A program made the position numbers and the translations under genes. From Phycisphaerales bacterium (GTDB lineage: Bacteria; Planctomycetota; Phycisphaerae; Phycisphaerales; UBA1924): a stretch of DNA of 64,000 bases. The stretch covers positions 348,209-412,208 of the forward strand of contig JANQNW010000015.1 in NCBI GenBank assembly GCA_028279375.1, given 5' to 3'. Positions 1-8,152 of the stretch are shown here, piece after piece (the stretch's first letter is position 1; each line of letters opens with the position of its first letter). The notes below the pieces were generated by a model. It did not search any database, was not told where the DNA came from, and was given only the letters and a program-made list of their open reading frames with translations.

Positions 1-1069
1 GACCGGCGAGCACCGGCTCGCCGTCGAGATAGCGCCGAAGCTCCATCGCGAGGCCGTTGGCAGTGTCGTAGCGGCGCTCGCGGTCTTTCTCAAGACAGCG
101 CATCACGATCCAGTCAAGATCCTTGCGAAGCACGCGCTCAAGGGCGCCGACATCGGCGCCTCGCGCCTGCGCAATGCGCGAGGCATCCGTCTCCTCATTG
201 TCATCTGCGACGATCGACTGAATACGCGTGCTCGGACGAGGCGGATCGACTTCTCGAATCACGCGCCGGAACTCCGGCAGACTCGTCTTCCGAAGCTCCT
301 CGCCCTCGAATGGCCGCACCCCCGTCAGCAGTTCGTACAGAAGCACGCCGAGCGAATAGATGTCAGATCGTGTGTCCACATCGACGCCCGACATCTCCGC
401 CTGCTCCGGACTCATGTACTCCGGCGTGCCGATGAGCTGCCCGCGCTCGGTATAAACCGTGCCGTCTGCGAGGCGCTCATTCAGCGCCTTGGCGACGCCG
501 AAGTCGATCACCTTCGGCTGCGCCTTGCCGTCGCTGTACGAAATGAGGATGTTGCTCGGCTTCAAATCGCGATGGATCACGCCCTTGGAATGCGCATGCT
601 GCACCGCGTTGCACACCAGGATCATCAACTCGATGCGCTCGGGAAAATCCTTCCGCTGCTTGTCACAGAACTCGGTGATACGGTCGCCTTCGACGAACTC
701 CATCGCGAAGAACGGATGACCCTTCTCGTCGACGCCGGCGTCGAAGACCTTGGCGACGCCCGGGTGATTCATCATCGCCAGCGCCTGGCGCTCCGCCTCG
801 AAGCGCGCAAGCACCTGCTTGGAATCCATCCCCGGCTTGATGAGTTTCAACGCGACACGCCGTCGGATGGGCTCGAGCTGCTCGGCGAGCCACACAACGC
901 CGAACCCACCCTCGCCGACGCATTCAAGGAGCCGATACGGCCCGATGCGCCGCTTCGGCGGCTCAGACGAATCCGAGATCTGCGTCTCCGCACTGGAGGC
1001 GTAGTCATCCACGAGTTCGATGATAGCGAGAAGCCATGGATTTCTGCAGAAGTCCGGCCTCAATGTCAC
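1..1069 (-). CDS. Ser/Thr protein kinase, planctomycete type (partial, C-terminus beyond window edge)
   Basis: Read from the reverse complement. The open frame runs off the left edge without a stop, so only the N-terminal kinase part is here. Hanks-kinase motifs appear in order: the glycine loop GEGGFGVVW, lysine in ALKLI, catalytic loop HRDLKPSN, DFGVAK, and GTPEYMSPEQ. The end, with RRYDTANGLAMELRRYL, is typical of planctomycete kinases that carry TPR or WD40 repeats after the kinase domain. No ATG lies upstream of the domain. After an in-frame TGA the first possible starts are GTG at 1069 and TTG at 1063, so the start is uncertain. The role is presumably phosphorylation signalling in the cytoplasm; the substrate is unknown. 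An extracytoplasmic-function sigma factor often lies upstream of such kinases, but here egtD does. Confidence 0.9.
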   Translation of the reverse strand, partial: MTLRPDFCRNPWLLAIIELVDDYASSAETQISDSSEPPKRRIGPYRLLECVGEGGFGVVWLAEQLEPIRRRVALKLIKPGMDSKQVLARFEAERQALAMMNHPGVAKVFDAGVDEKGHPFFAMEFVEGDRITEFCDKQRKDFPERIELMILVCNAVQHAHSKGVIHRDLKPSNILISYSDGKAQPKVIDFGVAKALNERLADGTVYTERGQLIGTPEYMSPEQAEMSGVDVDTRSDIYSLGVLLYELLTGVRPFEGEELRKTSLPEFRRVIREVDPPRPSTRIQSIVADDNEETDASRIAQARGADVGALERVLRKDLDWIVMRCLEKDRERRYDTANGLAMELRRYLDGEPVLAG

Positions 1070-1191
1070 GACTCAATACTCGGGTGCGCCTCGCTGATTC
1101 ACCATGATGGAATGACTCCAACCGTGCGACCGAAAAAACGAGCGGACCCTCTCAATGAAGATTGCAAGGTGTCCCTGTCAACGGGGCGCAT

Positions 1192-2172
1192 TCACCGCGA
1201 CGCATAGAGCGACACCTGGAACCACCCTCGCTCATCCTGCCAATGATGGATGGGATCGAAACCCGCTGCGGCGGCCTCATCATCAAATGACTCGGGCGCG
1301 AACTTGTGTGAACTCTCAGTGTGAATTCGTTCGCCAGCCTGGAAGCTGAACTCGCGGCCATCGACGCGGGCGACCTGATCCTTGCGACTCACCAGGTGCA
1401 TCTCAATCCGAGAGCGCTCGTCCACCCAGGGCGCGTCGTGCTCAAAGCCGTCGGTATCGAACGTTCCGTCCAACTCGCGATTGATCCGCGCCAGAAGGTT
1501 CTTGTTAAACGCGGCGGTCACGCCCTCGCGGTCGTTGTAGGCGGCTCGCAGTACGTCCTCGTCCTTCTTCAGATCGATGCCGATGAGCAGCCCGCCGCCC
1601 TCGCCTGCGGCCCTCGCGAAACTGCTCAGCAGATTCGATCGTTCCTCCGGATCGAGATTGCCGATCGTCGATCCGGGAAAGAAAACCACGCGGCGTCCTT
1701 CACTGATCCGTTCGGCGATGCTCTCAGTATGCTGGAAGTCGGCGCACACGGGATGCACGGTCACATCGGGGAATCGATTCGCGAGGCGCTTCGACGCCGA
1801 TTCCAAGGCATCCAATGAGATCTCGATTGGGACGACCGCCCTCGGTTGTTCGAGCCGCTTGAGAAGCATGCCCGCCTTCTCGCCCGATCCCGCTCCTGGT
1901 TCAATGAGCGTGACATCCGAACCTAGCGCCGCCGCGATCTCCCCCGATGAAGCACTCATGATTGCGCGCTCGGTCCGAGTTGGGTAGTACTCGTCGAGTT
2001 CACAGATCTCTTCAAAGAGCTCACTCCCGCGTGCGTCGTAGAGATGCTTCGGGGGCGTCTTCGAGCGCGCCAGGCTCAGCCCCGTGAGGACGTCCTCGCG
2101 AAACGTGTCGCGGAGCGACTCGTGATCAACGACTGTCGGGCGCAGGTTCACGGACTTCGATTCAGTCACCAT
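1192..2172 (-). CDS. egtD: L-histidine N-alpha-methyltransferase (ergothioneine biosynthesis)
   Basis: EgtD transfers three methyl groups from S-adenosylmethionine to histidine to make hercynine, the first step of ergothioneine synthesis. The 326-residue product is close to the usual length of about 320. It carries KHLYDARGSELFEEI (residues 42-56), a substrate-side segment of the family, and the SAM-binding loop EPGAGSGEK (about 91-99). The open frame continues upstream to 2418, but those 82 residues are low-complexity and overlap egtB; the start at 2172 (MVTESKSVNL) leaves a 19-bp gap after egtB. It is co-directional with egtB and probably in one operon. No egtA, egtC or egtE is visible in the window. 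Confidence 0.93.
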   Translation of the reverse strand: MVTESKSVNLRPTVVDHESLRDTFREDVLTGLSLARSKTPPKHLYDARGSELFEEICELDEYYPTRTERAIMSASSGEIAAALGSDVTLIEPGAGSGEKAGMLLKRLEQPRAVVPIEISLDALESASKRLANRFPDVTVHPVCADFQHTESIAERISEGRRVVFFPGSTIGNLDPEERSNLLSSFARAAGEGGGLLIGIDLKKDEDVLRAAYNDREGVTAAFNKNLLARINRELDGTFDTDGFEHDAPWVDERSRIEMHLVSRKDQVARVDGREFSFQAGERIHTESSHKFAPESFDDEAAAAGFDPIHHWQDERGWFQVSLYASR

Positions 2173-2191
2173 TCGAGTAATTTCGCTTTCA

Positions 2192-3466
2192 TCAGGGGGA
2201 ACTGGTCGCAAGGCGGAGTCCACTGAACTGCCAGACCGCCGCGGGCTCAAAGAAGTTCCGGTACGTCCTCCGGACATGCGAGGCGCTTGTCGCACATGAT
2301 CCGCCCCGGAGCACGAAGGTCCCGCACATGAACTTGCCGTTGTATTCGCCGATGGCCCCGGCTGGTCGCTCGTACCCCGGATACGGCTCATGCGATGAAC
2401 GCGTCCACTCCCACACATCGCCGAACATCTGCCGCAGGCCGCCGCCGGTGGCTGCGCTCGGATGCAGGCGCTCGGACTCCACGAAGTTCCCGTCTATCTG
2501 CTGACGCTCCGCGCCGTGCTCCCACTCCCCCTCAGTGGGCAGACGACAGCCAGCCCACCTTGCATACGCATCGGCTTCAAAGAAACTCAAATGGCAGACC
2601 GGCGTGTTGAGATTCAACTCGCGCTCGCCATCGAGTGTGAACTCCCGCCAGAGATCGTCATCCCGCGACCAATACTGCGGATGTCGGCGCTGGCCCTCTA
2701 ACCACGTCCAGCCGTCGTCCAGCCAGAGCGCCGGCTGGTCGTACCCGCCGTCCTCGATGAACTCGAGGTATTCCCCGTTGGTGACGAGACGATCCGCAAG
2801 CTTGAAGGGCTCGAGGAAACGGCGATGTCGCGGCTCCTCGTTGTCATACGCGAAACCCTGACCGCCATGACCGACTTCGACGACGCCTCCTTCGAAGTCA
2901 ATCCAGCCGAGGGCGTTGCTCTCAGTCTGTGCCGAGTCGATTTCGCGCTCGCGATAGCAGGGCCGCATCGGATTCGCGTGGAGCACGACCTTGATGTCCG
3001 TCAGCAGCAGTTCCTGGTGTTGCTGTTCGTGATGCAGTCCAAGTTCGACCAGCGGCGCCATTGCGATGATCGTCTCATCGTCACATGCGCTCATCAGCGC
3101 CGTGAGGCGATCATCGATCGTATCGCGATACGCCATGACCTCGCCGATCCCAGGGCGCGTCAGCGCGCCGCGCTGCGGCCGCGGATGCTGGTCGCCCACG
3201 GTGTGGTAATAAGAGTTGAACAGGACGCAGAATCGCTCGTCGTACGCCCGAAACCCCTGCTCGTGCGCACTGAGCACGAAAGTCTCGAAGAACCATGTCG
3301 TGTGCGCGAGGTGCCACTTCGTGGGACTCGCGTACGGCTGCGCCTGCACGACCATATCCTCGGGACTGAGCGGGTCGGCGAGATGCAGCGTAAGCGCGCG
3401 AATCTGTCGATAGCGATCAATCAATGAGCTGCGGTCGCATGCGACCGCGGTGTGTGATGTTCGCAT
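2192..3466 (-). CDS. egtB: Ergothioneine-type sulfoxide synthase (EgtB family)
   Basis: A 424-residue non-haem iron sulfoxide synthase that joins hercynine to a cysteine or gamma-glutamylcysteine thiol using oxygen. The N-terminal DinB-like domain carries the likely iron ligands: His55 in WHLAHTTWFFE and the HxxxH pair His146/His150 in HHEQQHQE. The C-terminal half is an FGE-sulfatase (formylglycine-generating-enzyme-like) fold ending in the family pattern VWQFSGLRLA. The start is supported by a strong AAGGAG 5 bases before the ATG. It is followed after 19 bp by egtD. The sequence alone does not show whether the thiol donor is cysteine or gamma-glutamylcysteine. Confidence 0.92.
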   Translation of the reverse strand: MRTSHTAVACDRSSLIDRYRQIRALTLHLADPLSPEDMVVQAQPYASPTKWHLAHTTWFFETFVLSAHEQGFRAYDERFCVLFNSYYHTVGDQHPRPQRGALTRPGIGEVMAYRDTIDDRLTALMSACDDETIIAMAPLVELGLHHEQQHQELLLTDIKVVLHANPMRPCYREREIDSAQTESNALGWIDFEGGVVEVGHGGQGFAYDNEEPRHRRFLEPFKLADRLVTNGEYLEFIEDGGYDQPALWLDDGWTWLEGQRRHPQYWSRDDDLWREFTLDGERELNLNTPVCHLSFFEADAYARWAGCRLPTEGEWEHGAERQQIDGNFVESERLHPSAATGGGLRQMFGDVWEWTRSSHEPYPGYERPAGAIGEYNGKFMCGTFVLRGGSCATSASHVRRTYRNFFEPAAVWQFSGLRLATSSP

Positions 3467-3535
3467 ATCAGCTCCTTGGAGACCGGGTGCTGGGAGAACA
3501 AGGTAGCAGGCGGTGCAAAGGCTGGCAGATCGATC

Positions 3536-5038
3536 CTAGAGACGTAAACCACGCGACACGACTCGGCGATCCAGACAATCGAACGCGAGTTGCACGAGCA
3601 CAGCGAGAATCGCGGCCGGCACGGCGCCCTCGAGTATTTTGTTGAAGTTGTTCTGTGTAATCCCCGTGAAGATTGGTTGCCCGTATCCACCCGCGCTAAT
3701 GAACCCGCCGAGCGTCGCGGTTCCCACGTTGATCACCGCCGCTGTCTTCACGCCTGCGAGCACGGTCGGGAGCGCCAGAGGGAGCTCGACGCGGCGAAGG
3801 CGCTCCCACGCAGTGAGACCGATCGCATCCGCCGACTCCAGGAGATCGGCCGAGATCCCCGTGATGCCCGCGTGCGTGTTCCGAACGATCGGCAGAAGCG
3901 AATACAGCACCAGCGCCACGATGGCGGTCTGCGCTCCGATCCCGAACGGCTTGATCAACACCACGAGCAAGGCGATCGCCGGGATGGTCTGCAGGATCCC
4001 GATCGCCGCAAGCACCGGACCCGAAAGCGCCCGCGATCGCGCCGCGAGTACGCCCAGCGGCAGCGCGATCAAGATCGCAACAGACATCGAGATGACTACG
4101 AGGCCGAGATGCTCGCGCGTCCGGTCGATCAGCCTCCCCCAGAGATCCTTGCCGCCGACGTCCACCCGTATGTTGAACATCTCCTGCAGCGCGCTCGCGG
4201 CCACCACTCTCGGCTCCAGGCGCGGCCCGCCTCCTTCGCCGATTTCCGCGCGCTCATTCAATCGCCGCATAGCCTCAGCGTCAATCTGTCCGACCAGCTT
4301 GAGCATCGAGCGCAAAGCGAGCGGATGCGTTTGCTCAAGCTCAACGCGGTGGAGCACGACCGCGTCGTAACGTGGGAAATACGCGCGGTCATCTTCCAGA
4401 ACCATGAGGTCCATCGCCGCAATCTGCGCGTCTGTCGAATAGAGATCCGTCACGTCGATGGCGCCTGAAGCGAGCGCCTCATAGGCAAGTGAATGCTCGA
4501 TACCCCGCGCTTCATTCCGGAGGCCGTACACGTCGCGCAACCCGGGCCAGCCATCCCCGCGGTTCATGAACTCTGTTGAGAAGGCAAGGCGCAGCGTGGG
4601 GTGATCTGCGAGGTCGGAGATGGTCCGCAGTCCAAGCTGCTCGCCGATCTCCCGCGTGACTCCAATCGCGTACGTGTTGTTGAATCCGATCGGCTCCGAG
4701 ATCGCCAGGCCGCGCTCCGCCAGCGCGCTGTGCAGCTCAACGTCGAAGTTTAGATCAAGCTCGCTCAGCAGCTCGCGCTTCAGCGTCCCCGTGTATTCCG
4801 GATAGACATCGATCTCCCCGGCGAGCAGCGCATTGAATGCGACAGATGATCCCGGGAAAGACTCGAATCGAGCCTCCGCGCCCGCGTCTTCCGCCAGCAT
4901 CCGAAGCATGTGGCCGAGGATTGCCGATTCGGTGAAGCTCTTCGATCCGACGACGAGGCGAGGATCGTCCTGGGCGTGCGCCGGCCCGGACGCCATGACG
5001 GCGCTGATCGCGATGAAGAGGAGCAGCATCCATCTCAT
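3536..5038 (-). CDS. Glycine betaine/choline-type ABC transporter, fused binding protein and permease
   Basis: A 500-residue fusion. Residues 1-22 form a signal peptide ending in AHA. Residues 25-290 are an OpuAC/OsmF-type substrate-binding domain (VVGSKSFTESAILGHM, GEIDVYPEYTGTL). Residues 310-495 form a multi-pass permease with the family segment LQTIPAIALLVVL and a C-terminal GAVPAAILAVLVQ. The transporter probably imports glycine betaine, choline or a related quaternary amine. The order, binding domain before permease, is the reverse of the permease-first fusion common in Firmicutes OpuC-like systems, and requires the N-terminal domain to be exported. Its ATG overlaps the stop of the upstream ATPase gene by 4 bp, indicating translational coupling. 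The exact substrate is inferred only. Confidence 0.88.
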   Translation of the reverse strand: MRWMLLLFIAISAVMASGPAHAQDDPRLVVGSKSFTESAILGHMLRMLAEDAGAEARFESFPGSSVAFNALLAGEIDVYPEYTGTLKRELLSELDLNFDVELHSALAERGLAISEPIGFNNTYAIGVTREIGEQLGLRTISDLADHPTLRLAFSTEFMNRGDGWPGLRDVYGLRNEARGIEHSLAYEALASGAIDVTDLYSTDAQIAAMDLMVLEDDRAYFPRYDAVVLHRVELEQTHPLALRSMLKLVGQIDAEAMRRLNERAEIGEGGGPRLEPRVVAASALQEMFNIRVDVGGKDLWGRLIDRTREHLGLVVISMSVAILIALPLGVLAARSRALSGPVLAAIGILQTIPAIALLVVLIKPFGIGAQTAIVALVLYSLLPIVRNTHAGITGISADLLESADAIGLTAWERLRRVELPLALPTVLAGVKTAAVINVGTATLGGFISAGGYGQPIFTGITQNNFNKILEGAVPAAILAVLVQLAFDCLDRRVVSRGLRL

Positions 5039-5790
5039 ACGGCGCCTCCCGTCAACGCCGCCACGCGCTCAGTCTGTGAATCGATGAATGTCTTGACGAA
5101 CGGCGCACTCGGCTCCTCGCGGAGCGTTTGAAATGAGCCGCGCTGCACGATGGCGCCCTCACGCATCAGGACGATGTCATCTGGCGCGAGGTACGCGGCC
5201 TCCGCGAGGTCATGCGTCACGAGCACGACGGTCGAGTTCAACTCTGAAAACACATCGCGCAGCTCATGTTGCAGCTGTCCACGGATCACCGGGTCAAGCG
5301 CGCCGAGCGGCTCATCGAGAAGGAGAACCTCCGGGTCGAGGACGAGCGCGCGCATGAGCGCGACGCGCTGCCGCTGACCACCGGAGAGCTGCGCCGGGAA
5401 TCGCGCGAGCGCATCTGACGTGAGACGCATCAAGTCCCGAAGTTCTTCAACCCGCCTATCGAGTCTCGCCCGATCCCAGCCAGCGTGCTGAGCTGGAAGC
5501 TCGACATTGCGGCGCGCTGTCATGTGGGGGAATAGACCGCCTGACTGAATCGCATATCCGACGCGCTTCCGAATCGCGATCCGGTTTGCCCGCTCGAGCG
5601 GCGCGCCGTCGAACTCAACAACCCCCGAATCAGGCTCGACCAGGCCCAACATCAGGCGAAGAAGCGTCGATTTTCCGCATCCACTGGGGCCGATCAGCGC
5701 TGTCGTGCGCGCCGCTTCGAGCGTCAGTGAGACATCCTGCAGCGCAACATGTCCGCCGAATCGAACCGTTCCGCCGGAAACCTTGATCAT
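5035..5790 (-). CDS. ABC transporter ATPase, quaternary amine uptake (ProV/OpuCA-like)
   Basis: A 251-residue ATP-binding subunit with Walker A GPSGCGKST (residues 34-42), signature LSGGQRQR (about 135-142) and Walker B VLLLDEP (155-161). The YAIQSGGLFPHMT segment is typical of the betaine/choline branch (ProV, OpuCA). Unlike E. coli ProV it stops at 251 residues and lacks the C-terminal CBS domains that sense osmolarity, so ionic regulation of that type is not expected. It is sandwiched by 4-bp overlaps with the DUF5996 gene upstream and the fused permease gene downstream, making one three-gene operon. Confidence 0.92.
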   Translation of the reverse strand: MIKVSGGTVRFGGHVALQDVSLTLEAARTTALIGPSGCGKSTLLRLMLGLVEPDSGVVEFDGAPLERANRIAIRKRVGYAIQSGGLFPHMTARRNVELPAQHAGWDRARLDRRVEELRDLMRLTSDALARFPAQLSGGQRQRVALMRALVLDPEVLLLDEPLGALDPVIRGQLQHELRDVFSELNSTVVLVTHDLAEAAYLAPDDIVLMREGAIVQRGSFQTLREEPSAPFVKTFIDSQTERVAALTGGAV

Positions 5791-6617
5791 CCCGCAAGCG
5801 CCCTGTGCAGCGCTCCGAACGCCGCGCTCATGAACGCGCCGACAAGGGCTCCGCCTCCCCGATCAGAGAGAACGGTGACGGGGAGCATGCCCATCGATCC
5901 CTCCCAGCGAACCTCTCCGGGAAGGTCACCCGTCGCAATGCTTCCTTCCCGACTCCAGCCAGAAACATAGAAGTACCCCGCCGGCTCCAGATCATCGGGC
6001 ACGGCAAGCCCGGCCCCAATCGTGCTTTGCATCGCGCCCGCGCCGTCACGCTGAACGACGTGGAGCATTGCGATGTCGAAATGGTGCGGCCAGCAAAGCA
6101 CGACAGGTCGATCGGGCAATGCAGCGCTCATCTGCCTGAGCGCCTTGTCCGTCGCGCCGTACAGATCTCGAAGCGCGCGCATCGCGCCATAATCGGCCAC
6201 GGCGAACGTGCTGCCAGTCCCGAGTTCATGCTCAGGCAGATCGGGCGCCGGCTTGGACGCCTGCAGTGGGGGGCCCATGAGACGTTGCGCATTCTCGCGC
6301 ACCCATGCGGTCGCATTGTCCAGGGTCCGCTCTTCGAGAGAGAGTCTCTCGCCGCCGATGCGCAACTCGAACGGTTCAAAACTGAGAGACGCGTGAAGAC
6401 CATCCCACGAATCGGCGCTTCGCAACGAGCCTTCGCGCCACGCGAGAGCGGAATGACTGTCGTCCTCCCGAGCGGCAGCCCATCCCTTGCCAAGCTCACT
6501 GGCCGCCTGCGCCGCGTAATGCGCCTGGCGCCATGCGTCGTTGAGCGCCGCCGGATCTTCCAGTGTGGGCCATTCCACGTCATTCAGACCCGGAAATCTC
6601 ATTGTCAATTCACTCAT
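5787..6617 (-). CDS. DUF5996 family protein
   Basis: A 276-residue protein of unknown function. It begins with conserved aromatic and Trp residues (FPGLNDVEWPTL) and has CWPHHFDIAML (about residues 180-190), the family hallmark, and a C-terminal FMSAAFGALH. It appears cytoplasmic: no signal peptide or membrane segment is visible. The longer frame to 6812 was rejected because the added N-terminus is unlike protein and a GGGAG lies upstream of the ATG at 6617. It is the first gene of the transporter operon and overlaps the ATPase gene by 4 bp, so it may work with the imported amine, but that is inference. Confidence 0.75.
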   Translation of the reverse strand: MSELTMRFPGLNDVEWPTLEDPAALNDAWRQAHYAAQAASELGKGWAAAREDDSHSALAWREGSLRSADSWDGLHASLSFEPFELRIGGERLSLEERTLDNATAWVRENAQRLMGPPLQASKPAPDLPEHELGTGSTFAVADYGAMRALRDLYGATDKALRQMSAALPDRPVVLCWPHHFDIAMLHVVQRDGAGAMQSTIGAGLAVPDDLEPAGYFYVSGWSREGSIATGDLPGEVRWEGSMGMLPVTVLSDRGGGALVGAFMSAAFGALHRALAG

Positions 6618-7007
6618 GAGTCGACTCCCGATTGCAGGAGAGAGTCTACATGAAGCGTCGCATCTCCATCGACGCTCGGGGATCCTGAGCGCCATCAACG
6701 GGCATCGGTGATGAAGCGGACGCATCGATCCGGTGAGACCGGCACGAGAGTGCGTGATTTTCGGCGCGTCGGAGGTCGCATAAAACGTCGCAGGATCTGT
6801 TCTGATGCGCACTCATTTCAGGACGTCCAATAGCGCATGGCCTGACTTGCGGGGACGCCGACGCAGCGCGCCATGCCGGTGTCGCGCCAGCAGTCGAATC
6901 GCACACAAATCCATCGAAGAACCGCACTCATGCCGATAGAGTGCTTACTGAAGGAGGCCGGGAAATCCCAACGGCCTCGTTCGCGAGCGGCTCCAGGAGA
7001 ACTCACA
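6618..7007. other. Intergenic region between divergent genes
   Basis: About 390 bp separate the DUF5996 gene (leftward) and the His-rich lipoprotein gene (rightward). Open frames on both strands here have no recognisable protein character. The region must hold the two divergent promoters. I looked for a Zur- or Fur-like palindrome next to the lipoprotein gene and could not find a convincing one. Confidence 0.5.
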
Positions 7008-7409
7008 ATGAAAAAGGCAATCGCAGCGTTCTTCTTGTTGGGAATCAGTGGCCTGCTGATGAGCTGTGCCAATTCAACGCATCGACCGCATCAGGAGACG
7101 GCGCACGACCATCAGCATGGTCCGGGCTGCGGGCATATCGCGATTCGTCACGCAGACCACGTGGACTATCTCCACGATGGACACCTGCACCATGTCCACG
7201 GGGATCACGTCGACGAACATGTGATTCCGGTGTCGAGAAGGAACCCGACTGGGCACACGACCGAACTCAACGACCATCGCCACGGTCCGGATTGCGGTCA
7301 TCCCGCGATTCCTCACGGCGATCATCTCGACTATCTCGTGGACGGCCGTCTGCACCACCCGCACGGCGACCATTGCGACGATCATGGACCGGTCGAAGTG
7401 GTGAACTAG
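7008..7409 (+). CDS. Histidine-rich lipoprotein with two metal-binding-type repeats
   Basis: A 133-residue lipoprotein. The signal sequence ends in the lipobox LMSC with the lipidated Cys near residue 20. The mature part contains two related repeats: the first starts HDHQHGPGCGH and ends HHVHGDH, the second starts NDHRHGPDCGH and ends HHPHGDH, with a shared HxDYLxDGxLHH core. Such His/Cys density suggests binding of zinc, nickel or another divalent metal at the cell envelope; this is inference from composition. The start at 7008 is preceded by AGGAGA at a good distance. The longer frame from 6873 was rejected. No metal transporter gene lies next to it. Confidence 0.82.
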   Translation: MKKAIAAFFLLGISGLLMSCANSTHRPHQETAHDHQHGPGCGHIAIRHADHVDYLHDGHLHHVHGDHVDEHVIPVSRRNPTGHTTELNDHRHGPDCGHPAIPHGDHLDYLVDGRLHHPHGDHCDDHGPVEVVN

Positions 7410-7425
7410 CGAGAAACGCATACCG

Positions 7426-7794
7426 CTATTCGGTGCGCAGGATCTTCTCCATCTTCTTGCCCTTGGCGAGTTCATCCACGAGCTTGTCGAGATACCGCGC
7501 CTGCCGCGTGAGCGGTGTCTCGATGTCCTCAATGCGATAGCCGCAGATAACGCCCTTGATCAGATGCGCATTCGGATTGAGCTTCGCCTTCTTGAAGAAC
7601 TCTTCGAAGGTGACCTCATTGTCGATGTGCTTCTGGAGCTGCTTGGCGTCGAAGCCGGTGAGCCACTCGATAACCTCGTGCAGTTCCTCCTCGGTCCGGC
7701 CCTTCTTCTCGACCTTCGTCACGTAGTGCGGATAGACCGAAGACACGGTCAGTTTCGCGACTCGTGCATCATGCTCGGGCGTGGTGGTCGGCAT
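7426..7794 (-). CDS. DUF2200 family protein
   Basis: A 122-residue small cytoplasmic protein of the DUF2200 family, recognised by the core [19 protein letters not shown] and EVIEWLTGF, followed by a Lys-rich helical C-terminus. The function is not known. The start at 7794 is chosen because GGGAGG lies 6-7 bases upstream, whereas the longer frame to 7830 has no such site. It is convergent with the His-rich lipoprotein gene (16-bp gap) and otherwise stands alone. Confidence 0.85.
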   Translation of the reverse strand: MPTTTPEHDARVAKLTVSSVYPHYVTKVEKKGRTEEELHEVIEWLTGFDAKQLQKHIDNEVTFEEFFKKAKLNPNAHLIKGVICGYRIEDIETPLTRQARYLDKLVDELAKGKKMEKILRTE

Positions 7795-8152
7795 CAGGTG
7801 TCCTCCCCAGGTGGCGGCGCCTCGGGCCATCTCGATGAACAGGCGATTCGCTCAGAACCTCGAAAGTGGGTGGCCGGGATCGTGCCAGCGACATGCAGCC
7901 AGTGAGCCGGTCAGATCGGGCCCTTTCGAGGCATCCTACTGCCAGCACGCTGGCTGTCAGGCAATCCGCAGTCTATCGCTCATCGACGCGGTCTGGAGCG
8001 TGCCAATGCCGTGCTGCGGACCGCCGCGCGGCTGTCGCGGCAACCGACGAACCGGCGACCGGTTTCACAAGCCTTGAAGGCGGCGAGCGATCTGCTAATG
8101 ATGGGGTCCCCGTCCTGCGACATCGATTGGTTCCCGTGGAGGAGATCAAGTC
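7795..8152. other. Intergenic region upstream of the tricorn-like protease
   Basis: This divergent spacer of about 360 bp holds the promoters of the DUF2200 gene and the protease gene. Apart from a short tRNA-Gly-like segment (7868-7898, listed separately) I see no gene or clear RNA. The Shine-Dalgarno GGAGGAGA of the protease gene lies at its right end. Confidence 0.5.
7868..7898 (-). repeat. Short tRNA-Gly 3'-part relic
   Basis: This segment resembles the T arm and variable region of the intact tRNA-Gly at 12029-12100. The shared core CCGGGATCG, then GCGACAT and CAG, sits at the same spacing; about 26 of 31 positions agree by eye. Similarity stops at the anticodon arm, so it cannot be a working tRNA. 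It may be an old insertion scar or a chance similarity. Confidence 0.4.

Noticed and set aside
2173..2418. N-terminal extension of EgtD
   Set aside because: It overlaps egtB, is rich in Ser/Arg without family match, and the EgtD family starts at about 2172.
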